Below are positions 30,517 through 40,904 of a DNA stretch of 64,000 bases, piece by piece (position 1 is the first letter of the stretch; every line of letters begins with the position of its first letter). The notes under the pieces were generated by a model. It worked only from the letters and a program-made list of their open reading frames with translations. It made no database searches and was not told the origin of the DNA. The stretch is from Locusta migratoria (taxonomy: Eukaryota > Arthropoda > Insecta > Orthoptera > Acrididae): contig CM048744.1 of NCBI GenBank assembly GCA_026315105.1, forward strand, positions 357,431,168 to 357,495,167. Direction: 5' to 3'. Position numbers and translations under genes: made by a program.

Positions 30517-31329
30517 TTTACATATGACAGTTGTAAGGCCAGGTTTGGAGTGGCACCAAGAACTTAGAATGAATAGTTACTGCATTAGATTAAACTAAAA
30601 CAAATCTGTCTAATGAAATTAATATTCTAAAAATTCTGGTAGATGAAAATGAATATTATGTTGTAAGCTACACTGGGACCGAATTTTCAAAACTTAAAAA
30701 TAAATCATAATAAATAAATACACAGGAGTTTGGGACTGTGGGGTAAACAAGGAATCCAGTTTTTAGAATTAATATTGAAACTGTGATTGTCTGACTTTGA
30801 TCTATTAGTTATACAAATAAATAAAATGCTAGGTCTACATTTAAGGTTTTTGTGTTTTTTGTAATGGAGGAATGGAACAGCCAGTGTGGGAATTGATGGA
30901 AAACGTAGGTAATTGATTGTACTATGAGGAAATGTATGAAGAGACTATGTATGTCGATCTAAGTGGAGACATTTGTCATCTCTTCCCATACTGTATCTAA
31001 AGATTGTAATCTCTTTGATACAGCAGTAAATACTCTGAAGATGGCCTAATAAGCGGAAAACCGCTTAAGTAAACAAAAATAAAATTGTAGAACACACACA
31101 AAATTGTGTTTTTAATTTATTTGATTATGTTCACCCAAGAAGCGACGGAAGAATCAGTCAAAATGATTAAAACAAACTATGTGAAGCATTAAATTGATGA
31201 TTGCATCTACATTCTGCAAACCAGTGTGTAGAAAGTACGTCCCATTGTGCTAGGTAATTCGGATTTTCCCCGCTCCGTTCAACTATGGAGTGCAGGAGAA
31301 CTGGTAGTTTACATGTCCCTGTCGGTGAG

Positions 31330-31735
31330 TGATACACCCGCTCGGTTAGCCGTTTGGTCTAACGCACTGCTTCCGAAGACGGGGAGGCGTACCGGGCCCC
31401 GGTTCGAATCCGAACCGAAGGGGGTCGGAGTGCCGGCTAGCCTGGATGTGGTTTTTAGGCGGTTTCCACATCCCCCTAGGTGAATACCTGGCTTGTCCCC
31501 AAATACCGCCTCAGTTTCACGGTTCGCAAACATTTCGTAACACTTTTCACTTTCGCACACCTATAAAACTAAACTCAAACATTTGGGGTACACATAACCT
31601 CCTGGGGAGCATGAGGTGGCGGCAGGAAGGGCATCCGGCCACCCTGTTAAATATTAACACGTGCCAAATCCGCATTTAACACGGTGCCGACCCTGCATGT
31701 GCGGGAAAAGGGCCAAAGAGATAGATAGATAGACA
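31330..31735 (+). mobile_element. Long tRNA-derived SINE (second family), plus copy
   Basis: The tRNA-like head CTCGGTTAGCCGTTTGGTCT with B box GGTTCGAATCC is followed by the shared TGGATGTGGTTTTTAGGCGG, CCCCCTAGGTGAATACC, CATTTGGGGTACACATAACC, GGAAGGGCATCCGGCCACCC and CACGTGCCAAATCCGCATTT blocks. It ends GGGCCAAAGAGATAGATAGA with a short (GATA)n tail. Colinear with 10005-10395. Confidence 0.8.
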
Positions 31736-32325
31736 GATTTGCGCGAGTGATACGCGGGAATCGTATCATATTTCTTAAGTTCTCGTTTAAAGCTTGCTTT
31801 TGATAGTTTGTAAGTCGGAATAATCGGGTTCATTGCTTGTATTCTTGCCAGCTTTAGTCGCTGTAGTGTCCGCTTCCTTCAGACATGCATGCTAGTGTTA
31901 AGGATATTGCATTGGTTCAATCGCTGTACAACGACACTGCACATTGTACTGCGTAACAGGTGTAAAACAAAGTATAGAGCCATGGATAGAGAGATGCTGA
32001 ACTAAACAAGTTTGTCTGCCACGAAAGCAATGCGGGAATTCTACGTTGACAGAAGTTGTCAAATGATATTTCACAAAAGCCAAAGTAAGTCTGGTCGCAT
32101 GTAAAGGTTGATAGTGTCCAGTCGCGGGTGTGGCACGAGCTGACATTAAAGGTAGTAGCGCAAAAGCAGAGACACTTAACTCCACTTTCAAATGTTGTTT
32201 TGCAATGAAAACCGCGGGAGTTCCCTATTCAATCTTCGTAGCATTGAAAAGATGAGATAAAGTGAAGGTTAATGTCAGTGGTAATGAGATAAAGCTGAAG
32301 TCGTTAAAATCGAACAAAGTTCTTA
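31736..32325. other. No recognised feature
   Basis: About 590 bp without a supported gene. A 97-codon minus-strand frame at 31898-32191 has no recognisable motif. Confidence 0.35.
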
Positions 32326-33130
32326 CAAGGGACCACATGGGTATCGGATTTTAGATTGTTTTTTTAATTTATGGAAAGTGAAATTCAGAACTTAAATAAC
32401 AATCAGCGGAAACCATTCGACGCAACTCTCGAAAATGGGCTTCGAAGTCTTGCAAGTACACGGAAGTACCAATAATTAAAGACGGCTGCAGCATCTTGCT
32501 ATAGCTCAGGTGGCAGAGTTATTGCCTCTCTACCGTAGAGTCGCTGTTTCCAATCTCGCCGTGTCAGACGTTTTTCGTTTTCGAATTCAGTTACGTAAAA
32601 CATTTTGGAATGACTAATTCCACGTGTTGTGTCAGTTTTTGTTTGAGTAGACGAGCTGAACTCCTTGTCACCTAAAACGGTGGTTGAGTAGGTTAGCTGC
32701 TTGGAAAGCCATTAGTAGCTATGGAAATGACTTTCTAAAAACTGCGTCGTAGCTCTTCACAAACTGAACAATCAAAGATAATCATCATCAACTAATAGTA
32801 AAGCCAAAAATGTAAAAAAAAATGTAACTTATGTTTTTTTTTCATTTAAATCTTCACTATTAACAACCTTTTATAAAATATAGAAAATTACGAATGTACA
32901 AAAGCACGTGTATTTTTCGTAAAAATTATCATTAGATATTAAAATTGTGTAAGTATTCGAACACAACGAAAGAAAATAAAAAAAAATAAAAAAAATGTTA
33001 CGCCAGGAGTCGAACACCGACCCTGTATTTACGATCTCCTTGTTAGAGACAATGGAATCCCTATCACGCTGTACACTGAATTTACAGTTGAGTTGGCCCT
33101 CTTAAATTTAATTCATCGTAGGTCCCTTAA
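32326..33130. mobile_element. Inverted tRNA-arm element, copy C (inverted core)
   Basis: The left end GGGACCACATGGGTATCGG matches the left end of copy B, followed by AAATAACAATCAGC and CCATTCGACGCAA. It then has a tRNA-like unit (GCTATAGCTCAGGTGGCAGA, CGTAGAGTCGCTGTTTCCAA). The core runs opposite to copies A and B (CACCTAAAACGGTGGTTGAG, GCTGCTTGGAAAGCCATTAG, GTAGCTCTTCACAAACTGAA). The right end has a minus tRNA-like GCCAGGAGTCGAACACCGAC and a decayed terminal arm ending GTAGGTCCCTTAA. Having both ends alike while the core is flipped confirms the inverted architecture. Confidence 0.65.
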
Positions 33131-33598
33131 ATAAAGAAAAACCCAGCCCTGTATTTGGAAGCAACCAAATATCACGCCAAGTTTACAAGAAGACCAATAG
33201 AAGTGCTCTCCATAACGTCCGGCTACTGTTATTGCCATTGCTCTGTTGTAGAATATTATGCTCAGAACTCAGATACTGGGAGACGTCTCAAACGCAGTGA
33301 TGTCTTCTATGCCAACCAGCATGTATTGCATAAAAGTCGAACATGTGAAACCCAAAGCGCACATTTCTCACATGACGCACTAAAAGCGTCGAATCAAAGC
33401 TGTCAGGTAGGTTCAGTATTTCTTATTGACTCGGTGCCACGTCTACGCTTATTATCGAAAATATGGTGGTATGGAGTATAAACTGGTAACTGAATTGAAG
33501 ATATTTTATGGTAGAGACTATGCAGCAAGTAATCTTGGTTGAGTCCTGGTGGAGTTGGTAAGTATACTTATTAAAAAAAAAAAAAAAAAAAATATTTT
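33131..33598. other. No recognised feature; A run 33573-33591
   Basis: A 108-codon plus-strand frame at 33155-33481 has no known domain. An A-run of about 19 precedes the hairpin repeat. Confidence 0.35.
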
Positions 33599-33600
33599 GG

Positions 33601-33710
33601 GGTATACGAAACTTGACGTCGGGCGATATTTGGGGCTGCAGCACACCTTGTCATTCTCAAGGCAGGCTGTGCTCCTGCCGAAATATCGGACGACGTCAAG
33701 TTTCATACCT
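33601..33710. repeat. Hairpin repeat, about 50-bp arms
   Basis: The left arm GTATACGAAACTTGACGTCG, GCGATATTTGG, GCAGCACACCTTG pairs with the right arm CAAGGCAGGCTGTGCTCCTG, CGAAATATCGGACGACGTCA, AGTTTCATACC around an 8-nt loop (TCATTCT). Looks like a hairpin MITE or foldback element. No coding. Confidence 0.8.
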
Positions 33711-35389
33711 GGCTATATACACCTAAGTTTTACGCCAATCGCCGGGAGGAATTAAAAATCTAGAGACTCTTGTTGTTCACATTCTAGCTTAACAACGTTA
33801 CAAACAATATTAATAAACACCGGTTAACCGAATTAAAGTGGCGGAAGCAGTTCCAGATAACAATGTTTTCTGCAGCACAATGCAAGAGCTTCCGCTTGCT
33901 CTTATGTAACAGCCCTGCACACGCCAGGCAAATCCTAGCTTCACATTTACGCTTTCAACACAGCACGATTCCATTTTTTTCCGTGCAATACTCTTATATT
34001 CCTTATTTGTGATTTTTTTCGGAGACGTTTCGAATAACACGATGCATGTTGGGTTAACCGGGGTTTTAGTGTAGTTACTTCAGACTTGTCGCAGCGAATG
34101 TAGTCATCTGTAATGAAGCATTGTCTGGAAAACAAAAAACTGCACTAATATTCACTCAGCTCTTGAGATGGGCAGCTTGCTTTAAATACTAAAAAATACT
34201 GTATTTTTCACTTCGCGAGACGAAAAACGTATTATCCAATAACTACACACCTGGATACAGCAATTCGCACGGTTTGAAATGAAAGGCTCAATAGTCGTTA
34301 AGCAGGGGGCAGACTTCGGTTTATTGTTACAATACTGCGGAAATAAATTATAAATCACTGGAGCAATGCATCGCAGACTAGTGTTTAATATGGTAACTGT
34401 ATCAAACGGAACTAATAGAGAAGGGCACAGATTTGTTTGATTAATGTGAGGCAGTTACAGAGGCCGAAGAAACTGAACCGGCAAACTCTTGGATTTTAAG
34501 ATTCAGCTGTACAATGTGTTGCTGCCTGCAAGCACAAGAAATACCTGTGATGGAAATTACTAATTTCATGAAACTTTTACAGGTTATAGTCTAACTAACT
34601 TGTAAATTGCATTATTTTACGGCAGATTACAGTAGTCTGAAAAGGGAAAGCTTGACGTGATACGATGTGTTTGTCATACATATATTTTTTTTACAGTTAC
34701 GAAATCACAGACGGCGGTTTACTACAAATAAGTTTATGCGCACGACAATTCTCAAAAATTTACATGTACATTTATTCCCGTTGATATACACTGATATTCC
34801 AGTTGGATTATTCTTGACAATAACCGTAAATCACAAACACTTGATTTGATATGAAAATGGTCCACAACACTCCTGTTTTGCGAGGATATTAATAAATTTA
34901 TTTTCGTAAGCGTCCGAAATTTCTCAAAATAAACTTATTTTCATCTTAATTTTAACATTAAATGAGAGAATAATTGTTCCTAATGTTCCCAAAAATATCT
35001 AAAAGTGCAGACTTTTTAAGTTTAAATCTCTATCGCGGCACTCACAAATATCGGAAACTAGCAGCTACCCACGACTTCGTTCGCTTGACGAAATTAAATA
35101 CACACCATTCCTTTAACAATCAATCAATTTATTGACATAATAAAAACTAACATCTTCAATTGTTTAACAGAGAATTTATTGAAAAACTAAAAACAATCAT
35201 CTTTCATTTTTTACTTTTTTTAACAATAAAATCATTGATATACTAAAAACAATCACTCTTAATTTTGGATTTTTTACAATTTCAAATACTTAACAGTTTC
35301 CAACGAAACGCTCTAATATTCTTGTCTCGAAACATCCGATAATTGTTTCAACGATGTTGGAACTTGAAATCTGCTCCTCTTGTTCTAAG
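33711..35389. other. Unassigned AT-rich region
   Basis: About 1.7 kb without a supported gene; several short frames without motifs. At 35055-35085 ACTAGCAGCTACCCACGACT is reminiscent of the Helitron-like 3' ends elsewhere, but the hairpin is poor, so I do not call it. Confidence 0.3.
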
Positions 35390-35397
35390 ACTCCCCA

Positions 35398-35519
35398 CAG
35401 TGGCGTATCCAGGAGGGGGGGGGCTGTCGGATTGCGCCCTCCCCCCTCCAAGTCCCCTCTGGAGTCCGCAACCCTAGACCTTACTGCAGCCTCCCCTATG
35501 AGTAAAAGCGCAGCACCCG

Positions 35520-35575
<56 letters not shown>

Positions 35576-35640
35576 CGTCAGCTCGGCGATTTACCTCAGC
35601 CCCCCCCCCCCCCCAGAACACAATCCTGTATATGCCACTG
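35398..35640. mobile_element. hAT-type MITE with internal (TA)n
   Basis: Ends CAGTGGCGTATCCAGGA and TGTATATGCCACTG form the CAGTGGC terminal repeat typical of hAT elements. The perfect 8-bp TSD ACTCCCCA lies at 35390-35397 and 35641-35648, as hAT insertions make. The body holds G and C runs and a (TA)25 tract. No coding; 243 bp. Confidence 0.85.
35524..35573. repeat. (TA)25 microsatellite
   Basis: Uninterrupted TA repeat within the hAT MITE. Confidence 0.95.
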
Positions 35641-35648
35641 ACTCCCCA

Positions 35649-35966
35649 TAATGATTCAGTAATGTACGGGTCTAGTAACTGCACTCGGGAAGATTTTTAA
35701 TGATCTAATGCTCCAAAAACTACCCCAGCTGTCCTTGGCTGGGTGTGTATGTGACTTGTCGACATGCAATATGCAACATGCAACGGCGCTGCACCCAATG
35801 AGGTTGCCCGCGAGTAGACGTGCGCTATGAGCGCCATGATGACATCTGCGGTGCTTGTATACACGTTTCGCTTGAATCTACAGCGAAATTCAACCTGTAG
35901 TTTCATTTTCAATCAGCTCACTGGTTATGACGTCGTATCAGCTTATCAATTTGTCTTTCAGTGATA
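35649..35966. other. No recognised feature
   Basis: A 320-bp gap. GGTTATGACGTCGTATC near 35925 resembles phrases of the Helitron-like family, so this may be its left part before the Tc1 insertion. Confidence 0.35.
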
Positions 35967-36221
35967 TACAATCCTAGCCATTGAAATTGCTACACCACGA
36001 AGATGACATGCTACAGATGCGAAATTTAACTGACAGGAAGAAGATGCTGTGATATACAAATGATTAGCTTTTCAGAGAATTCATACAACGTTGGCGCCGG
36101 TGGCGACACCTACAACGTGCTGACATGAGGAAAGTTTCCAACCGATTTTTCATACACAAACAGCAGTTGACTCGCGTTGCCTGGTGAAACGTTGTTGTGA
36201 TGCCTCGTGTAAGGAGGAGAA

Positions 36222-37446
36222 ATGCGTACCGTTTCCGACTTTGATAAAGGTCGGATTGTAGCCTATCGCGATTGCGGTTTATCGTATCGCGACATTGCGT
36301 CTCGCGTTGGTCGCGATCCAATGACTGTTAGCAGAATATGGAATCGTTGGGTTCAGGAGGGGAATACGGAACACCGTGCTGGATCCCAACGGCCTCGTAT
36401 CACTATCAGTCGAGATGACAGACTTCTTATCCGCATGGCTGTAACGGATCGTGCAGCCAAGTTTGTATCCCTGAGTAAACAGATCGGGACGTTTGCAAGA
36501 CAACAACCATCTGCACGAACAGTTCGACGACGTTTGCAGCAGCATGGACTATCAGCTCGGAGACCATGACTGCTACATCACAGACAGGAGCGCCTGCGAT
36601 GGTGTACGCAACGACGAACCTGACTGCACAAATGGCAGAACGTCATTTTTTTTTTTTTTTTTTTCGGATGAATCCACGTCCTGTTTACAGCATCATGATG
36701 GTCACATGCGTGTTTGGCGACATCGCGGTGAACGCACATTGGAAGGGTGTATTCGTCATCGCCATACTGGCGTATCACCCGGCGTGAGAGTATGGGGGTG
36801 CCGTTGGTTACACGTCTCGGTCATCTCTTGTTCGCATCGACGGCACTTTGAACAGTGGCAGTTACATTTCAGCTGTGTTACGACCCGTGGCTCTTCCCTT
36901 CATTCGATCTCTGCGAAACCCTACATTGGAGAAGGATAATGCACGACCATGCTTGCAGATTCTGTACGAGCCTTTCTGGATACGAAAAATGTTCGACTGC
37001 TGCCCTGGCCAGTACATTCTCCAGATCTCTCACCAACTGAAAACGTCTGGTCGTTGGTGGCCTTGCAACTAGCTCGTCACAATATGCCAGTCACTACTCT
37101 TGATGAACTGTGGTACCGTGTTGAAGCTGCAAGGGCATCTGTACCTGTACACGCCATCCAAGCTCTGTTTGACTGCCGGCCGCGGTGGCCGAGGTGACTG
37201 AGGCGCTCCAGTCACGGTCAGCACGGCCACTACGGTCGGGGGTTCGAATCCCCCCTCGGGCATGGATATTTGTGCCGTCCTTAGTTGTAGGTAGTCCATA
37301 AGTAGTTTGTAAGTTTAGGGACTGATGACCCCGTAGTTAAGTCCCTTAAGCTTCACAAACATTTGAACATTTTTTTTCTGTTTGACTCAATGTCCAGGCG
37401 TATCAACGCCGTTATTACGGTCGGAGGTGGTTGTTCTGGGTACTGA
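36222..37446 (+). pseudogene. Tc1-type transposase, broken
   Basis: The intact first part (115 codons) carries two helix-turn-helix blocks: FDKGRIVAYRDCGLSYRDIA, SRVGRDPMTVSRIWNRWVQE and then ARTVRRRLQQHGLSARRP. A frameshift follows. A T-run of about 20 (36643-36662) replaces the codons before the first catalytic block (FSDES), then HMRVWRHRGER, GVRVWGCRWLH, DNARPCLQ (second Asp) and HSPDLSPTENVWS (third acidic residue). A SINE is inserted after IQALFD; the gene resumes SMSRRINAVITVGGGCSGY and stops. All three catalytic acids survive, but the frame is broken at least three times. Confidence 0.85.
37175..37376 (+). mobile_element. tRNA-derived SINE in the Tc1 transposase gene
   Basis: Full-length plus-strand copy inserted near the last codons of the transposase. 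11-bp TSD TCTGTTTGACT at 37164-37174 and 37377-37387; the T run before the right TSD is the SINE tail. Confidence 0.95.
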
Positions 37447-37583
37447 TTTCTCAGGATCTACGCACCCAAATTGCGTGAAAGTGTAATCAAATGTCTGTTC
37501 TAGTATAATATATTTGTTCAATGAATACCCGTTTATTATCTGCATTTCTTCTTGGTGTAGCAATTTTAATGGCCAGCAGTGTA

Positions 37584-38300
37584 ATATTGTATCTCCTTTC
37601 AGTGGTATATTTGGATATTGTTTGCGGAATGTGCTGCGAACAGAATAATAATGACTTAAAAAGTGTCAAACATAATGCAGTACCTATTTACGGCTGTCAC
37701 GTTTATGACGTAGTATCTCCTGAATTATTGGTCCTACATTATTTACCAGGTTCGCAGAGTATAATAGCAAAAAACTGCCTGCGAAATGTGTTGTAAATGG
37801 AGTTGGCAGTAAAGGCGTAATAAATTACAACTTCATGCTTATTAGCACGAATTTTCGTGCATTTCATGGTCTTTGGCGTCATAGCACCTGAACTATATGT
37901 CGTAATACGATATTATTTCGAAGGTACATCCAGTGGTCTATATGTAAAATGTCTGAAAAAATGTGGCCAATAGAGTTAGTACGAAATACGTAGTAAATCA
38001 AAACGTCATGCGTCATGAGACAGTTTTTCATTAACTTAATTGTTTATGACTGTCATATTATGATAAAATTTCGAACGTATGTTCAGTGGTATGTGTGTAT
38101 ACTGTCTGTAACATTTCTCCCGAATATAATTAATAGTCTACGATTCATGCCAAATGTCGTAATTTTACTGTGTGAACGCCGAAAAAGTAGTATGCGACAA
38201 ACATTTTTCTGCGGTTATAGCGAGAAAAAGTTTCTTAAGGGTTTGAAATTGTGTTTGTTGCAAGTCGCTAAGTGCTCTCCTTCGCAAACAGTGAACTGAC
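37584..38300 (+). mobile_element. Diverged Helitron-like sequence
   Basis: Shares with 11982-12850 and 56455-57842 the phrases GTATCTCCTGAA, CGAAAAAGTAGTATGCGAC and GTTGCAAGTCGCTAAGT, and the regularly spaced TATGAC(G/T)-TCATAT words. Interrupted on the right by the I-type LINE tail and continued at about 39150-39300. No coding. Confidence 0.4.
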
Positions 38301-38304
38301 AAAT

Positions 38305-39123
38305 TCACTGATTGATTGATTTTTCCAGGGAAACCAAAACAGTCTTGGTCCAACCCGCCACAGCCCGCACCGAAACTAAGTTTATTGTGCGGTATCGCTC
38401 CCTGTATATCTAGTAAAGCCAACCAATGCCCTTGAACAGTGCAAGGAGTCCCTTTACCATTTCTTTATTAGACACCATTTCTTCGGGTCTGGTTGTCCCA
38501 AATATTCTGTGCCTTTTATTCTCCAATGCAATGCATTCGAAGATTATATGTGATGCAGTTTCATCACCGTCATCACAGATCCTACATTTAGGGTCCTCTT
38601 CTGTTATTCCCATTGTACGTAGGTGTTTTTTGAAATTTCCATGGCCTGTCAGCAATCCAACTATGAGTCTAATCTCTCTCCTGTTCAGACCCAGGATTGC
38701 AGACCTTCTTTTAAAACATGGCTTTGGCATCATTACCTTGCCATGTTTTTGTTGATGGACTTTGGTCCAATATTCTACATGCTGTCTTCTGAGCCAGTTA
38801 CGTAGCTCCAATTTGATCATTGCCTTGGTGATTGTCAGGACAGGTTCCGGTCCAATAAATGGAGTCTCTGCCCCCATCGTGGCTAATCTGTCTGCATGTT
38901 CGTTGCCACTGACCCCCGAGTGGCCAGGGACCCACAATAGGTTTACTCTATTGCTTTTCCCTAGCTCCACCAAAACCCTGTGACATTCTGCAACAATTTT
39001 AGACCTTGTTGCAGGAGCTGCCAGTGATCTCAGGGCTGCCTGGCTGTCTGAATAGATATAGATGCTACGGTCTTTGTAGCTCCTACGCAAATTCTCCTCC
39101 ACACACGCCCTAATGGCAGTCTT
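38305..39123 (-). mobile_element. I-superfamily-type LINE 3' tail, minus copy
   Basis: 5'-truncated within RNase H. 3' UTR GGAGCGATACCGCACAATAA to GAAAAATCAATCAATCAGTG (minus). It sits inside Helitron-like sequence that continues on both sides. No TSD resolved. Confidence 0.85.
38410..39123 (-). CDS. LINE RNase H and C-terminal Cys domain (partial)
   Basis: About 237 codons stay open from the truncation to the stop after KGIGWLY. RNase H: ACVEENLRRSYKD, YIYSDSQAALRSL (Asp block), GHSGVSGNEHADRLATMG (His and Asp block); the TDGS and AE blocks are lost. C-terminal region: FKRRSAILGLNRREIRLIVG and the zinc-type CRICDDGDETASHIIFEC. Unlike the copy at 28195 it keeps the reading frame at ACVEEN. 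An open frame continuing to 39249 into unrelated sequence is fortuitous. Not a functional gene: no promoter, reverse transcriptase or endonuclease. Confidence 0.85.
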   Translation of the reverse strand, partial: KTAIRACVEENLRRSYKDRSIYIYSDSQAALRSLAAPATRSKIVAECHRVLVELGKSNRVNLLWVPGHSGVSGNEHADRLATMGAETPFIGPEPVLTITKAMIKLELRNWLRRQHVEYWTKVHQQKHGKVMMPKPCFKRRSAILGLNRREIRLIVGLLTGHGNFKKHLRTMGITEEDPKCRICDDGDETASHIIFECIALENKRHRIFGTTRPEEMVSNKEMVKGLLALFKGIGWLY

Positions 39124-39848
39124 GCAAGAAGGGGAAGTCTTTATTGTTGATGAGGTCATATCTCCTGAACTATTAGTTTTACCGCAAAAACCTTTCTTAG
39201 TTAACGTCTTATACCTATAAACTACATTTCTACCAAATTTCAGCTTCATAGGTGAAGTAGTTTTCGAGATTTCGTGTTTAGTGAGTGAGTGAGTGAATGA
39301 ATGTTCTTTCGCTTTTAGATTTCACAACGTATCGCGATAAATTGAATGAAAGCTTTCTTTTCCGACATGATTAGCATGGCCCCTGCGTAAGGATGACACG
39401 CAAAATCGTGAATACGCAGTTTACAGTGACCAAGAATATGCAATACATGGTTGTAACGCATCTTACTGGACTTAAAATAATTACAATCGTTGCAGCTTTT
39501 TTACTTTGTCATTGTTTTGTGGTAATCATTTCAGATTCCGAATTTTTCACTCGCCAAACAGCGTTGTAATACGCGGTATGATCTCTTCCACGTTTTGTTG
39601 TGAAATCTGTGGGAGATACGAAATCTGAAAGTACTATTTTTGTCCTTAAACCCAAGGGCTGTGCTTAAAGAAGATAACGTGTCAGAGGCATAGTGTGAAG
39701 AATGAATAAGAAAACACACCTTAAAATTCGATCTAGAGAGTCCTTATTCGATGAAGACTCAATGAGTTATTTGTGCCAACTAAGTAAAGAACGTTGTAGG
39801 CCTATGATCGCATCACATTTGTAAACAATTGGACACCATTTTCCCCCT
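39124..39848. other. Helitron-like tail, U6 fragment, then unassigned
   Basis: 39150-39300 resembles Helitron-like sequence (TCATATCTCCTGAACTATTA, then TTTCAGCTTCATAGGTGAAG, GTGAGTGAGTGAGTG). The last part recurs in inverted form at 40600-40905. The U6-like piece follows. 39413-39848 shows nothing recognisable. Confidence 0.4.
39369..39412 (+). pseudogene. U6 snRNA fragment
   Basis: 44 nt, GATTAGCATGGCCCCTGCGT, AAGGATGACACGCAAAATCG, TGAA, match the highly conserved centre and 3' part of U6 snRNA (comparison from memory) with about two differences (GCGCAAG to GCGTAAG, CAAATTCG to CAAAATCG). The 5' stem-loop, ACAGAG box and 3' U-tract are absent. A retrotransposed or chimeric fragment, not a gene. 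Confidence 0.85.
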
Positions 39849-40060
39849 TGGAGTCGCGGTGGAGTAGCCGAGACGTCTAAAGCGCCTAGCTGCGGAGCGC
39901 GGGGTTGCTCGCCGTCGGAGGTTCGAGTCCCCTCTGGGGCATGGGTGTGTGTGTGTGCGTTTTTTCCTTGGGTTAGTTTACCATAGTTTAAGTAGTTTGT
40001 CAGCTGCGGACTGATGACCACGCAGTTTCGTCCGATAGGTTTACAAACATATGAACATTT
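39849..40060 (+). mobile_element. tRNA-derived SINE, GT-containing subfamily
   Basis: Plus-strand GTCGCGGTGGAGTAGCCGAG head, B box GAGGTTCGAGTCC, (GT)n junction and CACGCAGTTTCGTCCGATAG body. TSD not resolved. Confidence 0.9.
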
Positions 40061-40114
40061 TTGAACATCTTCTTCGGAAAATATCCTTTCAGTGTTCACC
40101 TTGTCACTTAGTGT

Positions 40115-40170
<56 letters not shown>

Positions 40171-40665
40171 TCAAGTAAAATAAAATAAAATGTAAGTATG
40201 CTTATCTACCAAGAACTTTGAAATATCAGGCTTTCTTGCGACTATATCCATTAGAAAAAAAAGTAACCTCTCAGAAACGTTGAATACCGCTTATCTGCTC
40301 ACGAGAAAAAGAAATTAACAGTACGCACTTCTGCTGTAAACTGTCCATCAATATCTACTCTTCAGCAAAATCAAATGAAAAAAACTGTTTCCAGAGGAGG
40401 GCCGAAGAACATGTATTCGATGTTTCCCTCGAAAAATGTATAAAATGTAAGTTTTGAGGGGAAAGGAAATTGTTACAGAAGTAGCTAAGTAAAAAGAAAA
40501 AAATATCGAAATTCTAGTTTCTAATATTTTTCCCCGCAAACCTCTGCATAAGCTTTTATTGACTTTATCGCGATATATTGTGAAATCTCTATCTATATAA
40601 AAGTGAAGGGACACTCATTCACTAACTCACTCATTCACTCACTCAGTGACTAAACACGAAATCTC
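40061..40665. other. Poly(A) tract and unassigned sequence
   Basis: A pure A run of about 47 at 40122-40168 follows 60 bp of unknown sequence. 40190-40590 shows no feature. 40590-40665 (TATATAAAAGTGAAGGGACA, then repeated CACTCATTCACT) is the start of a repeat whose other part lies right of the next SINE. Confidence 0.4.
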
Positions 40666-40674
40666 AAAAACTAC

Positions 40675-40739
40675 GCCGCGGTGGAGTAGCCGAGCGGTCT
40701 AAATTGCCTCGCTGCGGAGGCTCGAGTCCCCCCCTCTGG

Positions 40740-40781
<42 letters not shown>

Positions 40782-40881
40782 GTCCTTAGGTTAGTTTACC
40801 TTAGTTTAAGTAGTTTGTAAGCTGCGGAGTGATGACCACGCAGTTTAGTCCGATAGATTTACAGACATTTGAACATTTTTC
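40675..40881 (+). mobile_element. tRNA-derived SINE with long (GT)n
   Basis: Head GCCGCGGTGGAGTAGCCGAG with a shortened anticodon arm, (TG)18-type tract at 40743-40780, standard body. Flanks AAAAACTAC (40666-40674) and GAAAACTAC (40882-40890) give an 8-bp TSD. Its last 34 bp are also the first bases of the long direct repeat around the Tx1-type LINE. Confidence 0.9.
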
Positions 40882-40904
40882 GAAAACTACTTCACCTATG
40901 AAGC

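Larger units (their letters stand above)
29782..31122. mobile_element. Long-TIR element carrying two SINEs
   Basis: The ends are inverted repeats of about 190 bp. The left reads TAAATTAAAAACACAATTTT, GTTTACTTAACCGGTTATCGGCTTATTAGGCC (in parts), ATCTTCAGAGTATTTACTGC and GAGATGACAAATGTCTCCAC. The reverse complement of 30948-31122 repeats the same order. The interior (30170-30950) is AT-rich and non-coding. SINEs at 29889-30085 (inside the left arm) and 30318-30516 are later arrivals. No TSD beyond the palindromic AAATAAATT/AATTTATTT ends. Class unknown. Confidence 0.7.
35969..37581 (+). mobile_element. Tc1/mariner element, nearly full length
   Basis: Terminal repeats: left CCTAGCCATTGAAATTGCTA, CACCACGAAG; the reverse complement of the right, CACTGCTGGCCATTAAAATT, GCTACACCAAGAAG. 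TA dinucleotides flank at 35967-35968 and 37582-37583, the expected target. It contains a transposase gene (36222-37446) and a later SINE (37175-37376). Confidence 0.8.

Noticed and set aside
35055..35085. Possible fourth Helitron 3' end
   Set aside because: CTAG and a related phrase are present, but the hairpin does not pair well and no interior similarity was seen.
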